From Zhongshania aquimaris (GTDB taxonomy: Bacteria > Pseudomonadota > Gammaproteobacteria > Pseudomonadales > Spongiibacteraceae), in NCBI RefSeq assembly GCF_019312595.1, contig NZ_JAHWDQ010000005.1, forward strand, positions 1 to 64,000: 64,000 nucleotides of DNA, read 5' to 3'. The position numbers and the translations under genes are program-made. Below are positions 8,074 through 16,610 of this stretch, in pieces. Within the stretch, counting starts at the first letter, position 1, and every line of letters begins with the position of its first letter. Under the pieces are notes generated by a model that worked only from the letters and a program-made list of their open reading frames with translations, did no database searches and had not been told where the DNA came from.

Positions 8074-10620
8074 TTAGGCTACGGCGATTAAATCGTCGCC
8101 CGTGATTTTCTCGGCGTCGGTGGCGGGGCGAATTTGGCCGCGCTCCTGAATAAATACAATTTCTTTGTCGCCTTTATCCGCATTCACAAAACTGCGGAAT
8201 TGCTTCACTTTCTCCGGATTCTCAACGGTGGTTTTCCATTCGCACTGATAAGTGTTCACCACGTGTTGCATTTCCGCTTCCAGGTCTGCGCAAATGCCAA
8301 GTGAGTCATCAATGATGACTTTGCGGAGATAGTCCAAACCGCCCTCTAAGTTTTCCATCCACACCGATGTGCGCTGCAGGCGGTCGGCGGTGCGGACATA
8401 AAACATCAGGAATCGGTCGATATATTTCACCATGGTGTCGGTGTCGATATCGGATGCAAACAGATCGGCGTGGCGCGGTTTCATGCCGCCGTTACCGCAG
8501 AGATAGAGGTTCCAGCCTTTTTCGGTGGCGATAACGCCAACATCTTTACTCTGTGCCTCTGCGCATTCGCGGGTACAGCCCGACACCGCCATTTTTAGTT
8601 TGTGGGGTGAGCGCAAACCTTTGTAGCGATTTTCTAAATCGATGGCCTTGCCAACGCTGTCTTGCACACCGTAGCGACACCAGGTAGATCCGACGCAGGA
8701 CTTAACGGTGCGCAAAGACTTACCGTAGGCGTGGCCCGATTCAAAACCGGCACTGATTAATTCTTCCCAAATGCGGGGCAGTTGGTCGAGGGTGGCGCCA
8801 AATAAATCGACCCGCTGACCACCAGTGATTTTGGTGTAAAGATTATATTTTTTAGCAACCTGGCCAACTGCAATTAAGCCGTCGGGGGTGACTTCGCCAC
8901 CCGCCATGCGCGGCACCACCGAGTAGGTGCCATTCTTTTGCATATTGGCTAAATAGCGGTCATTGGTATCTTGTAAGCTCGCGTGTTGCGGCTCCAGAAT
9001 ATAATCATTCCAGCACGAAGCGAGGATGGACCCCGCCGTTGGTTTACAGATTTCGCAACCGTGGCCGCTGCCGTGCTTTTCTAATAGTTCGGCGAAGGAT
9101 TTGATATTGCCAACACGGACCAAATGGTAAATTTCTTGGCGGGTGTAGGGAAAGTGTTCGCAGAGGTCGGTGTTAACCTCGACGCCCATTTTGGTGAGTT
9201 CCGCGTTGAGAACTTGGCCGACCAGCGCGGTACAGCCGCCGCAGGTAGTCGCTGCTTTTGTGCAGGCTTTTAAGTCGCCCACGGTCATTGCGCCGCCTTG
9301 CACCGCGGCACAAAGATCACCTTTACTGACGTTGTTGCAAGAACAGATTTGAGCGACGTCGGGTAGTGCGTCTACGCCAAGGCCAACTCCTGCGCTGCCG
9401 TCTAACGCAGGTAAAATCATGCTTTCAGGGTGTTCGGGTAGCTCAATTTTGTTCAGAGCAAATTGCAGCAATGTGCCGTAGTCGTTTGCCTCGCCGATCA
9501 ATACCGCACCCAAGAGATGCTGGCCGTCTGCGGTGACAACAATCTTTTTATACACTTCGGCTTTTTCATCGATAAATGTGTAGCACTTGGCGCCGGGCGT
9601 GCTGGCATGCGCATCGCCAATCGAGGCGACATCGACCCCCATTAACTTAAGCTTGGTGCTCATATCTGCGCCGGTGAAGGTTTTTTCGCTGCCACCTAGG
9701 ACGTGATCAGCGGCCGCCCGTGCCATATCCCAGCCTGGCGCGATAAGACCGTAAATACGACCGCCCCACAATGCACATTCGCCAATAGCATAGATTGCCG
9801 GATCTGACGTCTGGCAGTTGTCGTTTATCACGATGCCGCCGCGCTCGCCGACGTCGAGTTCACTTTGGCGGGCGAGGGCATCTTGTGGGCGAATACCGGC
9901 TGAGAAAACCAGGATATCGGTTTCCAACTCGGCGCCATCGGCAAATTGCAGTTTATGGACGCAGTCGTCGCCATCAATAATTTGCTGGGTGTTTTTCTGG
10001 GTGTGGACTGATACGCCCAAGTCTTCAATTTTTCGGCGCAGTAGAGCACCGCCGCCTTCATCAACTTGTACGGCCATTAAGCGTGGTGCAAATTCAATAA
10101 CGTGGGTTTTTAGGCCTAAATCTTTTATCGCTTTAGCGGCTTCTAGCCCCAACAGACCGCCGCCGACGACAGCGCCGACTTTGGCATCTTTTGCCGCTGC
10201 GGTGATCGCTTCTAAATCTTCGATAGTGCGGTATACAAAGCAGTTTTTGCGGTCATGACCCGGTACCGGCGGTACAAATGGGAAAGAGCCAGTAGATAAA
10301 ATAAGTTTGTCGTAGGCGTATTTTTCGCCTTTGTCGGTGGTGGCAATTTTATTGGCGCGATCAATCTCGGTGACTTTTTCATTACTCATCGCGGTGATGT
10401 TGTTGTCGCCATAAAACCCGTCTTTGACCATATTGAGTGAGGCGGCTTCGCGGGTTTCAAACCAGGCTGTTAGGTGAACTCGATCGTACGCTGGGCGAGG
10501 CTCTTCGCCGATGACCGTAATGTCGAATTGATCGGACTGACCGCTCTCAACAATGGATTCGATAAATTGGTGGCCAACAGGGCCGTTACCCACAATAAGC
10601 AGACGTTGTTTGTCAGTCAT
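8074..10620 (-). CDS. nirB: Nitrite reductase (NADH) large subunit
   Basis: An 848-residue assimilatory nitrite reductase subunit that reduces nitrite to ammonium with NADH in the cytoplasm. Domains in order: an FAD/NAD pyridine-nucleotide reductase (GNGPVGHQFIE at the N-terminus, AVVGGGLLGLEAAKA near 150), a BFD-like [2Fe-2S] domain (CSCNNVSKGDLC and TTCGGCTALVG, about 425-475), then the nitrite/sulfite reductase ferredoxin-like and siroheme/[4Fe-4S] domains (CVGSTWCRYGVQDS and SGCTRECAEAQS, about 630-690) with the four cluster cysteines. ATG at 10620 is chosen because AAGGA lies 7 bases upstream; a TTG 15 bases earlier is possible. It is transcribed with nirD from a sigma54-like promoter. 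Confidence 0.95.
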   Translation of the reverse strand: MTDKQRLLIVGNGPVGHQFIESIVESGQSDQFDITVIGEEPRPAYDRVHLTAWFETREAASLNMVKDGFYGDNNITAMSNEKVTEIDRANKIATTDKGEKYAYDKLILSTGSFPFVPPVPGHDRKNCFVYRTIEDLEAITAAAKDAKVGAVVGGGLLGLEAAKAIKDLGLKTHVIEFAPRLMAVQVDEGGGALLRRKIEDLGVSVHTQKNTQQIIDGDDCVHKLQFADGAELETDILVFSAGIRPQDALARQSELDVGERGGIVINDNCQTSDPAIYAIGECALWGGRIYGLIAPGWDMARAAADHVLGGSEKTFTGADMSTKLKLMGVDVASIGDAHASTPGAKCYTFIDEKAEVYKKIVVTADGQHLLGAVLIGEANDYGTLLQFALNKIELPEHPESMILPALDGSAGVGLGVDALPDVAQICSCNNVSKGDLCAAVQGGAMTVGDLKACTKAATTCGGCTALVGQVLNAELTKMGVEVNTDLCEHFPYTRQEIYHLVRVGNIKSFAELLEKHGSGHGCEICKPTAGSILASCWNDYILEPQHASLQDTNDRYLANMQKNGTYSVVPRMAGGEVTPDGLIAVGQVAKKYNLYTKITGGQRVDLFGATLDQLPRIWEELISAGFESGHAYGKSLRTVKSCVGSTWCRYGVQDSVGKAIDLENRYKGLRSPHKLKMAVSGCTRECAEAQSKDVGVIATEKGWNLYLCGNGGMKPRHADLFASDIDTDTMVKYIDRFLMFYVRTADRLQRTSVWMENLEGGLDYLRKVIIDDSLGICADLEAEMQHVVNTYQCEWKTTVENPEKVKQFRSFVNADKGDKEIVFIQERGQIRPATDAEKITGDDLIAVA

Positions 10621-10701
10621 CTTTACATCCTTCAATACTTGCGCGTGCTTCGGCCATTGGCCTTCGCTGTGTTAGGTGTTTATACAATCTGTAGAGTTGT
10701 T

Positions 10702-10717
10702 AGCAAAAGATATGCCA
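10702..10717 (-). promoter_or_regulatory. Sigma54-like promoter of nirBD
   Basis: On the minus strand the sequence TGGCAT-N5-TTGCT has the GG and GC elements 10 bases apart, as required for sigma54. Transcription would start near 10691, about 70 bases before the nirB ATG. The element overlaps a perfect palindrome ATATGCC-AC-GGCATAT (10710-10725). Confidence 0.7.
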
Positions 10718-10769
10718 CGGCATATATTGTTATTTAACTTGCTGATTAATAAGGATTTAATTTTATTTT

Positions 10770-10786
10770 TGCACTTTGTTGGGGCG
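10770..10786. promoter_or_regulatory. NtrC-like binding site
   Basis: TGCACTTTGTTGGGGCG agrees with the NtrC consensus TGCACY-N4-TGGTGCA except at two positions. Placed about 80 bases upstream of the predicted nirB start of transcription and over 200 upstream of narK's. Confidence 0.5.
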
Positions 10787-10833
10787 GTTTTTCCAGCAAG
10801 ATAGTTATGTGATCGGGACGTGGTGGGGCATTG

Positions 10834-10850
10834 TGCGTTTAAATGGTGCG
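10834..10850. promoter_or_regulatory. NtrC-like binding site
   Basis: TGCGTTTAAATGGTGCG keeps the right half TGGTGC and the TGC of the left half of the NtrC consensus, with correct spacing. A weaker third copy (right half TGGTGCG) lies at 10880-10896. Both are at typical enhancer distance, 140-190 bases, from the two sigma54-like promoters. Confidence 0.45.
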
Positions 10851-10982
10851 CTAAAGATGCGGTGGAGTGCTCCCATCTTGGTTCTATTTTGGTGCGTTTT
10901 TGCTGTGTGTTGCTCTGGGTATAAAAATAAAGATATATAAAACAATGAGTTATGGTTAGGTTGGTGGTATCTGGAAATGGCT

Positions 10983-10998
10983 TGGCATAGGGCTTGCT
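10983..10998 (+). promoter_or_regulatory. Sigma54-like promoter of the narK-type gene
   Basis: TTGGCATAGGGCTTGCT has GG and GC separated by 10 bases and matches TGGCAY-N5-TTGCW. Transcription would start near 11009, about 32 bases before the ATG. It mirrors the nirB promoter, giving a divergent pair. Confidence 0.7.
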
Positions 10999-11040
10999 CT
11001 TGGCTCTGCAGATACTTTTGTGACCCATCTGGAGCTGTTG

Positions 11041-12513
11041 ATGTCTTCTTCAACCTTAAATGTGCTTGATCTCAAGCAAGATAAAATTCGCTTGCTGCAC
11101 CTAAGTTGGTTTGCGTTCTTTCTGACCTTTGTTGTGTGGTTTAACTTTGCGCCGATGCTGTCGGCTATTAAAGAAGCTTTTGATCTGAGTACTCAGCAGG
11201 TTAAAGCGCTCATGATTTTGAACGTGGCTTTAACAATACCGGCGCGGGTGATTGTTGGCATGCTGGTGGACCGCTTCGGTCCACGTATTGTTTTCAGTGC
11301 CCTACTTATTTCTGGCGGCGTGGTGTGTATAGCCTTTGCAATGGCAAATAGCTACGAAATGATCGCGTTGCTGCGATTCCTGATGGGCTTTATCGGCGCT
11401 GGTTTTGTGATCGGGATCCGCTTGGTGGGGGAGTGGTTCCCAGCCCGTCAGGTCGGTTTGGCTGAGGGCGTGTACGGCGGCTGGGGTAACTTTGGTTCAG
11501 CTGCCGCGGCAATGAGTTTGCCAACACTCGCACTATATTATGGTGGAGACGATGGCTGGCGTTACGCGATAGCAACGACCGGTGTGCTGGCGTTTCTATA
11601 TGGTTTCTTTTTTTACTGGCGCGCGCGGAATACCCCAAAGGGATCAACTTACTTTAAACCCAAAAAATCTGGCGGTTTGGTGGTGAGTAGCAAGCGCGAT
11701 TTAGTATTTTATATCGCGATGTGCGTGCCGATGTATTTGGCTCTGGCGGTGCTGACTTGGAAGTTATCGCCGGTTAACTTGGGGTTGCTTAGCGAATTCG
11801 CCTCAATCGCTTTGTATATTGTGTTGGCAGTATTGTTTGTTGTTCAGGTGAGCCAAATTCTTCGGGTGAATAGCGACGTATTAAACAATGTTGCAATCCC
11901 TCCTATGCAGCAGTACAAGTTCAAGCAGGTCGCCATTCTAAATGTTGCGTATTTTGTGACCTTTGGGTCTGAGCTGGCGGTTGTCTCCATGTTGCCGCTG
12001 TTCTTTATGGACACCTTTACCTTGAGCGCGGTTGAGGCCGGTTTGCTGGCTTCTGGCTTTGCATTTATGAATTTAGCGGCGCGTCCCGGCGGTGGTTATT
12101 TGTCTGATAGATTTGGACGCCGTAAATCATTGTCTATTTTGGTTGCTGGCTTGGCTGTGGGCTATATGGTGTTGAGTCAGATTGAGTCGGCTTGGCCGGT
12201 ATGGTTGGCCGTGGTCGCAACCATGTGCTGTTCTTTCTTTGTTCAGGCGGGTGAGGGCGCGGTGTTTGCGATAGTGCCCTTGGTCAAGCGCAGCATGACC
12301 GGTCAGATTGCAGGTATGACAGGTGCTTACGGTAATGTTGGTGCGGTTATCTTCTTAACGGTGTTGTCGTTTGTAAGCAATGCCGATTTCTTTATGGTTA
12401 TTGCGGCCTGCGCAGCGGTGGTGTTTGTGGCAGTGCAATTTTTAGAGGAACCCCAGGGTCATACTGCCGAGTTGAATGATGACGGTAGTGTTGCGCTGAT
12501 TGAAGTAAGCTAA
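11041..12513 (+). CDS. NarK/NasA-type nitrate/nitrite transporter (MFS)
   Basis: A 490-residue major facilitator protein of the nitrate/nitrite porter family, with about 12 membrane helices. Two nitrate-signature motifs are visible, [14 protein letters not shown] (about 150) and [13 protein letters not shown] (about 430), along with the MFS loop motif VDRFGPR and its repeat SDRFGRRKS. It would import nitrate for assimilation, or exchange nitrate and nitrite. ATG at 11041 is preceded by GGAG at 6 bases and fits the family start better than the GTG 21 bases upstream. The setting (nirBD divergent, kinase downstream) is like the Pseudomonas nitrate assimilation locus and indicates an assimilatory role. 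Confidence 0.92.
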   Translation: MSSSTLNVLDLKQDKIRLLHLSWFAFFLTFVVWFNFAPMLSAIKEAFDLSTQQVKALMILNVALTIPARVIVGMLVDRFGPRIVFSALLISGGVVCIAFAMANSYEMIALLRFLMGFIGAGFVIGIRLVGEWFPARQVGLAEGVYGGWGNFGSAAAAMSLPTLALYYGGDDGWRYAIATTGVLAFLYGFFFYWRARNTPKGSTYFKPKKSGGLVVSSKRDLVFYIAMCVPMYLALAVLTWKLSPVNLGLLSEFASIALYIVLAVLFVVQVSQILRVNSDVLNNVAIPPMQQYKFKQVAILNVAYFVTFGSELAVVSMLPLFFMDTFTLSAVEAGLLASGFAFMNLAARPGGGYLSDRFGRRKSLSILVAGLAVGYMVLSQIESAWPVWLAVVATMCCSFFVQAGEGAVFAIVPLVKRSMTGQIAGMTGAYGNVGAVIFLTVLSFVSNADFFMVIAACAAVVFVAVQFLEEPQGHTAELNDDGSVALIEVS

Positions 12514-12520
12514 AGTGTTA

Positions 12521-12577
12521 GTGTTCCATAACGTAAGTTTATACGCTGAAAATTGACGAACTTACGTTGCGGGACAC
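12521..12577. repeat. Long imperfect stem-loop after the nitrate transporter gene
   Basis: AACGTAAGTT (12530-12539) pairs perfectly with AACTTACGTT (12559-12568) and is extended outward by GTGTTCC pairing with GGGACAC across a 2-base internal mismatch. The loop is 19 bases. No T-run follows. It starts 7 bases after the transporter stop codon, in the 95-base gap before the kinase gene; it may stabilise mRNA or tune downstream expression. Confidence 0.6.
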
Positions 12578-12608
12578 GAGCTAGCTTTTAGATTCTGGAA
12601 TCCTTGCT

Positions 12609-14327
12609 ATGCACTTCAATGGCGGTTTAAAAATGTCGATTGCCCAGTACAGCAGTGCTGGGCAAAAAGCGGTGAATGAAGATAGCCTTGGCATTCGCAT
12701 GCCGGATGAAGATCAGCTTACGACCAAGGGCGCCGTCGCAGTGATTGCCGACGGCGTTTCTGCTGCGGAAGCGGGTAAGGAAGCGGCGGAAACTTGCGTC
12801 ACGGGCTTTTTAAGCGATTACTACTCCACGCCCGACTCCTGGTCGGTAAAGCGCTCTGCGCAACAGGTATTAAATGCCTTAAATCGCTGGCTCTACGGTC
12901 AGGGGCAGCATTATTTACAAGCCGAAAAAGGCTATGTATCCACCTTGAGTATCGCCATTTTTAAATCCCAAACGGCGCATCTTTTTCATGTTGGCGACAG
13001 CAGAATCTATCGCTTAAGAGGGGGGTGTATGGAGCAGCTCACCCGCGATCACGCTATGCCTATTGGTCGTGGGCAGTCCTATTTAACTCGTGCTATGGGC
13101 TTGGATATTAATCTGGATGTGGATTATCGCGCCGCCGATGTTGCTGTGGGCGATGTGTTTTTGCTGAGTACAGATGGTATTCACGATGTGCTTAGCAGCG
13201 CGCGTATGCAGGCTATTATCAGCGAGCATGGCGATGACCTAAACAGCGCGGGGCAGTGTTTGCTTGATGAGGCGCTCGCCGCGGGCAGTGACGACAATTT
13301 AAGTTGTCAGCTGCTTAAGGTAGATGCCTTGCCTCTGGAGGATGCTGGCGACGTATACCGGAAGTTAACGGCGCTGCCTTTTCCGCCACCATTGAGTGCG
13401 GGAATGGTAGTCGATGGATTGGTTATCGAAGAGGAGATCCATGCCAGCCCTCGCAGTCAGCTTTATAAAGTATTTGATGGAACCGCAAATCGTCACTACG
13501 TGATGAAAACGCCATCTGCAAACTTTAATGACGATCCTGCTTATATTGAGCGCTTTATATTAGAGAGCTGGATAGGGCGGCGAATACAAAGCGAATATGT
13601 TATCGATGTTATTGAGCCGCCAAAAACACCTAGCTATCTATATTATTTGTCTGACTATTCACCGGGATTAACCCTGGGGCAATGGATGTTAAAAAATCCA
13701 AAGCCGGCAACGCAGGCCATGCTGGATATCATTGTGCCGGTGGCAAAAGGTTTGCAGGCTATGCATCGTCGAGACACGTTTCATCAGGATATAAAGCCGG
13801 ACAATATTCTGGTGGGCGAAGACGGAAAAATCAAAATCATCGATTTTGGCTCCTGTTATGTCGCGGGTTTGGCAGAAATCGCCGTTCCCATCGAGCGCGA
13901 TATCGTTCTGGGTACCGCCCAATACTCTGCGCCAGAGCACGTCCTGGGCCGGCGACCGAGCGGCAGGGCCGATCAATTTTCTCTGGCGGTCATTGTTTTT
14001 GAAATGCTAACGGGGCAACAGCCGTATCAGGGTCGTTTACAGCATTGCACGACCACCGTGGCATTTTCGCGAATAGAGTATGTATCGGCGTGTCGATACA
14101 ATCCGCATGTTCCGATCTGGCTGGATGCAGCATTGAGTCGTGCGCTGAGTATTAGCCCTGAGCTGCGTTACAACGACGTCTCTGAGTTTGTTTACGATTT
14201 AGAACACCCAAACACCGAGTTCATGAAAGATGAATTTAAGCCCTTGCTCACCCGCAATCCCCTGCGGACCTGGCAGGGCATATCGCTGTTTTTGTTTTTG
14301 TGCCTGTTGTGGAGTTTGCTGCGCTGA
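12609..14327 (+). CDS. Bifunctional PP2C-type phosphatase / Ser-Thr kinase
   Basis: A 572-residue fusion. Residues about 9-245 form a PP2C-family phosphatase (NEDSLG, VIADGVSAAEAG, HVGDSRIYRLRGG, LSTDGIHDVL, GSDDNLSCQLL supply the metal-binding aspartates). Residues about 270-540 are a Hanks-type kinase: HYVMKTPS (ATP lysine), FHQDIKPDNIL (catalytic loop), IDFGS (DFG), SAPEH (APE). A single membrane helix ends the protein (ISLFLFLCLLWSLL). The same fusion sits beside the nitrate transporter and nirB in Pseudomonas, so it probably modulates nitrate uptake or assimilation; its substrate is not known. ATG 12609 follows GGAATCC weakly; ATG at 12633 (MSIAQYSS) is an equally plausible start. Confidence 0.88.
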   Translation: MHFNGGLKMSIAQYSSAGQKAVNEDSLGIRMPDEDQLTTKGAVAVIADGVSAAEAGKEAAETCVTGFLSDYYSTPDSWSVKRSAQQVLNALNRWLYGQGQHYLQAEKGYVSTLSIAIFKSQTAHLFHVGDSRIYRLRGGCMEQLTRDHAMPIGRGQSYLTRAMGLDINLDVDYRAADVAVGDVFLLSTDGIHDVLSSARMQAIISEHGDDLNSAGQCLLDEALAAGSDDNLSCQLLKVDALPLEDAGDVYRKLTALPFPPPLSAGMVVDGLVIEEEIHASPRSQLYKVFDGTANRHYVMKTPSANFNDDPAYIERFILESWIGRRIQSEYVIDVIEPPKTPSYLYYLSDYSPGLTLGQWMLKNPKPATQAMLDIIVPVAKGLQAMHRRDTFHQDIKPDNILVGEDGKIKIIDFGSCYVAGLAEIAVPIERDIVLGTAQYSAPEHVLGRRPSGRADQFSLAVIVFEMLTGQQPYQGRLQHCTTTVAFSRIEYVSACRYNPHVPIWLDAALSRALSISPELRYNDVSEFVYDLEHPNTEFMKDEFKPLLTRNPLRTWQGISLFLFLCLLWSLLR

Positions 14328-14444
14328 GTGGTGTTACCTCTCGTTTGTCGAGTCTGAATGAGTTTGTAACAATGCGCGTATTTTGTGTATTTGTGGTGCA
14401 CTACTAATTCCGCCTACTAAAATAATGTGTCCTAGCGTGGTGCG

Positions 14445-14465
14445 TTTGCCAGCTATTTGGGCAAA
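14445..14465. promoter_or_regulatory. Inverted repeat, possible activator site
   Basis: TTTGCC and GGCAAA flank 9 bases. Position relative to the sigma54-like promoter suits an enhancer, but the motif matches no regulator I can name. Confidence 0.3.
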
Positions 14466-14590
14466 TTTTGTAATTCTATTCCTTCCCTGGTGCTAGTCAG
14501 TACGCAGATTTTGTGGTTTAGCTCACACTTTTTCTTTATGAAAATGCCGGAATATTTGCTCAGCCGATAAATAGGCGGAAAGCAAAGTCT

Positions 14591-14607
14591 TTGGCGCGCC
14601 TCTTGCA
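14591..14607 (+). promoter_or_regulatory. Sigma54-like promoter of the TPR/ExbBD operon
   Basis: TTGGCGCGCCTCTTGCA matches the consensus TTGGCACG-N4-TTGCA with one difference and has the correct GG-N10-GC spacing. Transcription would begin near 14619, 67 bases before the first ATG. Confidence 0.7.
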
Positions 14608-14685
14608 ATGATTAATTTGCAGTTGGTTTTTACTTCGAATTTATTTGATAGAAAATGGATATTTTGATTATCTGGTGGCGAAGTC

Positions 14686-15222
14686 ATGGCGTATTTTTCA
14701 TTAAAAAAAATACTAACTTCAGTTTTTCTTGTATTGATTTTAAAGTCAGTATATTTGCATGCTGACGACACCGAGTTGCCAAAGATAAAGGCGCAAGCTT
14801 TAAATATTTATACGACGCTTAAGATGTCTGAGGACGCGTCATTTTCAGATCATCACCGTGTTCATATTTATGTCGGCAATCGCGCCGACGATTTTATTAT
14901 TCAAGCGGCTAAAATTCAAATCGACGAAAACGCGCCGATTCGCTACGTCTATAGCGAAATAGAATCCAGTGTTTTGTTGGAGGGCGGCGCGCACGAAATT
15001 ACCACTGCGAATTTAGCTTCTGGCAGCCATCGTATTAGAGCAGAAATTGTCGCGCTAGCGCGTGGTGCCGGTCCAAATGTAGATCGAATTTTCCCTAGTA
15101 TAGAACAGCAGGTAAATGTCGAAGACGAAACCCATATTGAGTTTGAGCTGGTCAGCGAAGGTATGAAGAAAATGCTGGGCAATGCCGATATTGTAGTTCG
15201 AGATTGGCGGCTTAGCTTATGA
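14686..15222 (+). CDS. Exported protein of unknown function, first gene of Agl-Glt-like operon
   Basis: A 178-residue protein with an N-terminal signal peptide (about 1-26, ending LHADD). The rest is soluble and predicted mainly beta by its alternating pattern (HRVHIYVGN, IRYVYSEIESSVLLEGG, SHRIRAEIVALARG, THIEFELVSEG), resembling a small periplasmic immunoglobulin-like or carrier domain. I do not recognise a family. It heads a nine-gene operon and its stop codon overlaps the next start (ATGA), so it is almost certainly co-translated with the TPR proteins and works in the same envelope complex. Confidence 0.75.
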   Translation: MAYFSLKKILTSVFLVLILKSVYLHADDTELPKIKAQALNIYTTLKMSEDASFSDHHRVHIYVGNRADDFIIQAAKIQIDENAPIRYVYSEIESSVLLEGGAHEITTANLASGSHRIRAEIVALARGAGPNVDRIFPSIEQQVNVEDETHIEFELVSEGMKKMLGNADIVVRDWRLSL

Positions 15223-16610
15223 AAATAGCTATTTTCATCGCACTTGCCATTGCTTCCGCTAGTCCATCGATTTATGCCGATGACGATTCGCCGGCAATTT
15301 CTCAAGATCCCAGATTGCGAGCATCCTATTTTTATGCGCATACACATCGGCCGTTTGAGGCGTTGGCGGGACTGTCGGTCGCGCAAATGCAGGGTGCGGG
15401 CTTATCCGACTCAGCGGATTTAAATGCCGCAATTGATACTGCGGTGATTGAGCTAGGTCTTGATGCAAAAATGCTGGAGGCGGGCAGCTTTACCTATCGT
15501 GTGACTGGAAATGGTCACCGTGAAGAATCGCCAATTTATACGAAATACAATCATGGACTGAGTTTGCTTCAATCCAGCACTCCATTAGATGGGGTGAAAT
15601 TACTTAATGAGATTTCTACTGGGGAATATCTAGAGAATGATGAGAAATTATTAAAAGACAGAACTAATTTAACACTTGGATATTATTTATTAGAGACAGG
15701 TGATCAGCGCGGAGCAATCAATTATTTTCGCCAAGTAAGACGCTTGAGTATCTACGCTAATAGGGCTTTGGTTGGTTTGGGTTGGGCCTTGTTGAGCCCG
15801 AATACCGGTCTGGAAAAAAATGAAAATTCGCTGCGTAAATCTGCTGATACCGCGGCGGATGATTATCTGTGGTCGGGTTCAGATGACGAGCTAGCATGGT
15901 CGCGCCGCGATGCGCCGTTTCGGCGTGCCTGGGCCATAGCGAAAGGCGAAAAGGAGAAGGATCTGCGGGCAGCGATGGTGCCCTGGATGGAGTTGATTAG
16001 CCGCGACCCCTTAGATCCTGCAGTGCAAGAGGTCATGCTCATTATTCCCTATTTAATGCTTCATTGGGATGGTCAGCAAGCTAGATCAGAGCAATACTAC
16101 ATTTCTGCAGTTGGGCGTTTAAAGCGAGCCTCTTCCGATCTAGTCACTATCGAAAAAGATATACGCAGCGGCGGCTTGATAAAAAGTATTCAGGCGGCCG
16201 ACGCCAATCAGGATAATGGCTGGGAAATCTGGCTGAGTGATTTAACGGCCAGCAGACTCGGGGGATACATAAGTATCTTGTTAGATACCCCCGGTTTTAG
16301 AGAGGCCCTTGACGAATTTCGTCAGTTAGATCGCATTCATATGCGCTTGGAGAGTGTGTTAGCTGGCGGCGCCGAAGCGGCTAGTGCGCGTCGCGAGGAG
16401 CGAGCCGCTGCTAGGGCCTTATTAGCCAAAATAGAACACCACCGCTCACATTGGTCATCTGTCATTGAGCAGTTAGCACTTAAGCGGGTGGTGGAGCATC
16501 GTAATCGCACGGAAGCTTACTCTGCGGAAGCGGAATTTGCCTTGGCGCGTAACTATGAGCGCCTGCGTCAAAGCTTGTCGAGTGTCATGTGGAGTGAAAA
16601 CGAATCATGA
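15219..16610 (+). CDS. Periplasmic helical-repeat (TPR-like) protein
   Basis: A 463-residue protein with a signal peptide (about 1-20, ending IYADD). The body is alpha-helical with TPR-like pairs, clearest around 125-190 (NHGLSLLQSSTPLDGVKLL; LGYYLLETGDQRGAINYF; RALVGLGWALL). A charged C-terminal region (about 380-440) is likely coiled coil. In the comparable Myxococcus machinery, periplasmic TPR proteins such as GltC connect the inner-membrane motor to the outer membrane; this protein may take that place (inference from operon layout). Four-base ATGA overlaps at both ends show tight translational coupling. Confidence 0.75.
   Translation: MKIAIFIALAIASASPSIYADDDSPAISQDPRLRASYFYAHTHRPFEALAGLSVAQMQGAGLSDSADLNAAIDTAVIELGLDAKMLEAGSFTYRVTGNGHREESPIYTKYNHGLSLLQSSTPLDGVKLLNEISTGEYLENDEKLLKDRTNLTLGYYLLETGDQRGAINYFRQVRRLSIYANRALVGLGWALLSPNTGLEKNENSLRKSADTAADDYLWSGSDDELAWSRRDAPFRRAWAIAKGEKEKDLRAAMVPWMELISRDPLDPAVQEVMLIIPYLMLHWDGQQARSEQYYISAVGRLKRASSDLVTIEKDIRSGGLIKSIQAADANQDNGWEIWLSDLTASRLGGYISILLDTPGFREALDEFRQLDRIHMRLESVLAGGAEAASARREERAAARALLAKIEHHRSHWSSVIEQLALKRVVEHRNRTEAYSAEAEFALARNYERLRQSLSSVMWSENES

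Larger units (their letters stand above)
10621..11040. promoter_or_regulatory. Divergent nirB / narK control region
   Basis: This 420-base gene-free stretch separates nirB and the nitrate transporter. It holds a sigma54-like promoter for each gene (listed separately) and three NtrC-like sites at 10770-10786, 10834-10850 and 10880-10896. That layout fits control by nitrogen limitation through NtrC. No convincing ORF is present. Confidence 0.65.
14328..14685. promoter_or_regulatory. Upstream region of the TPR/ExbBD operon
   Basis: No gene is seen in these 358 bases. It contains a sigma54-like promoter (14591-14607) and an inverted repeat TTTGCC-N9-GGCAAA (14445-14465) about 155-175 bases upstream of the predicted start of transcription, a suitable place for an enhancer-binding protein. 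Confidence 0.5.

Noticed and set aside
10710-10725. Perfect 7-2-7 palindrome ATATGCC-AC-GGCATAT as a NarL/NarP site
   Set aside because: The spacing fits, but the heptamers do not match TACYYMT, and half of the palindrome is the sigma54 -24 element.
11064-11077. Palindrome GCTTGATCTCAAGC as an FNR/Anr box
   Set aside because: It lies inside the narK coding region and lacks the TTGAT-N4-ATCAA form.
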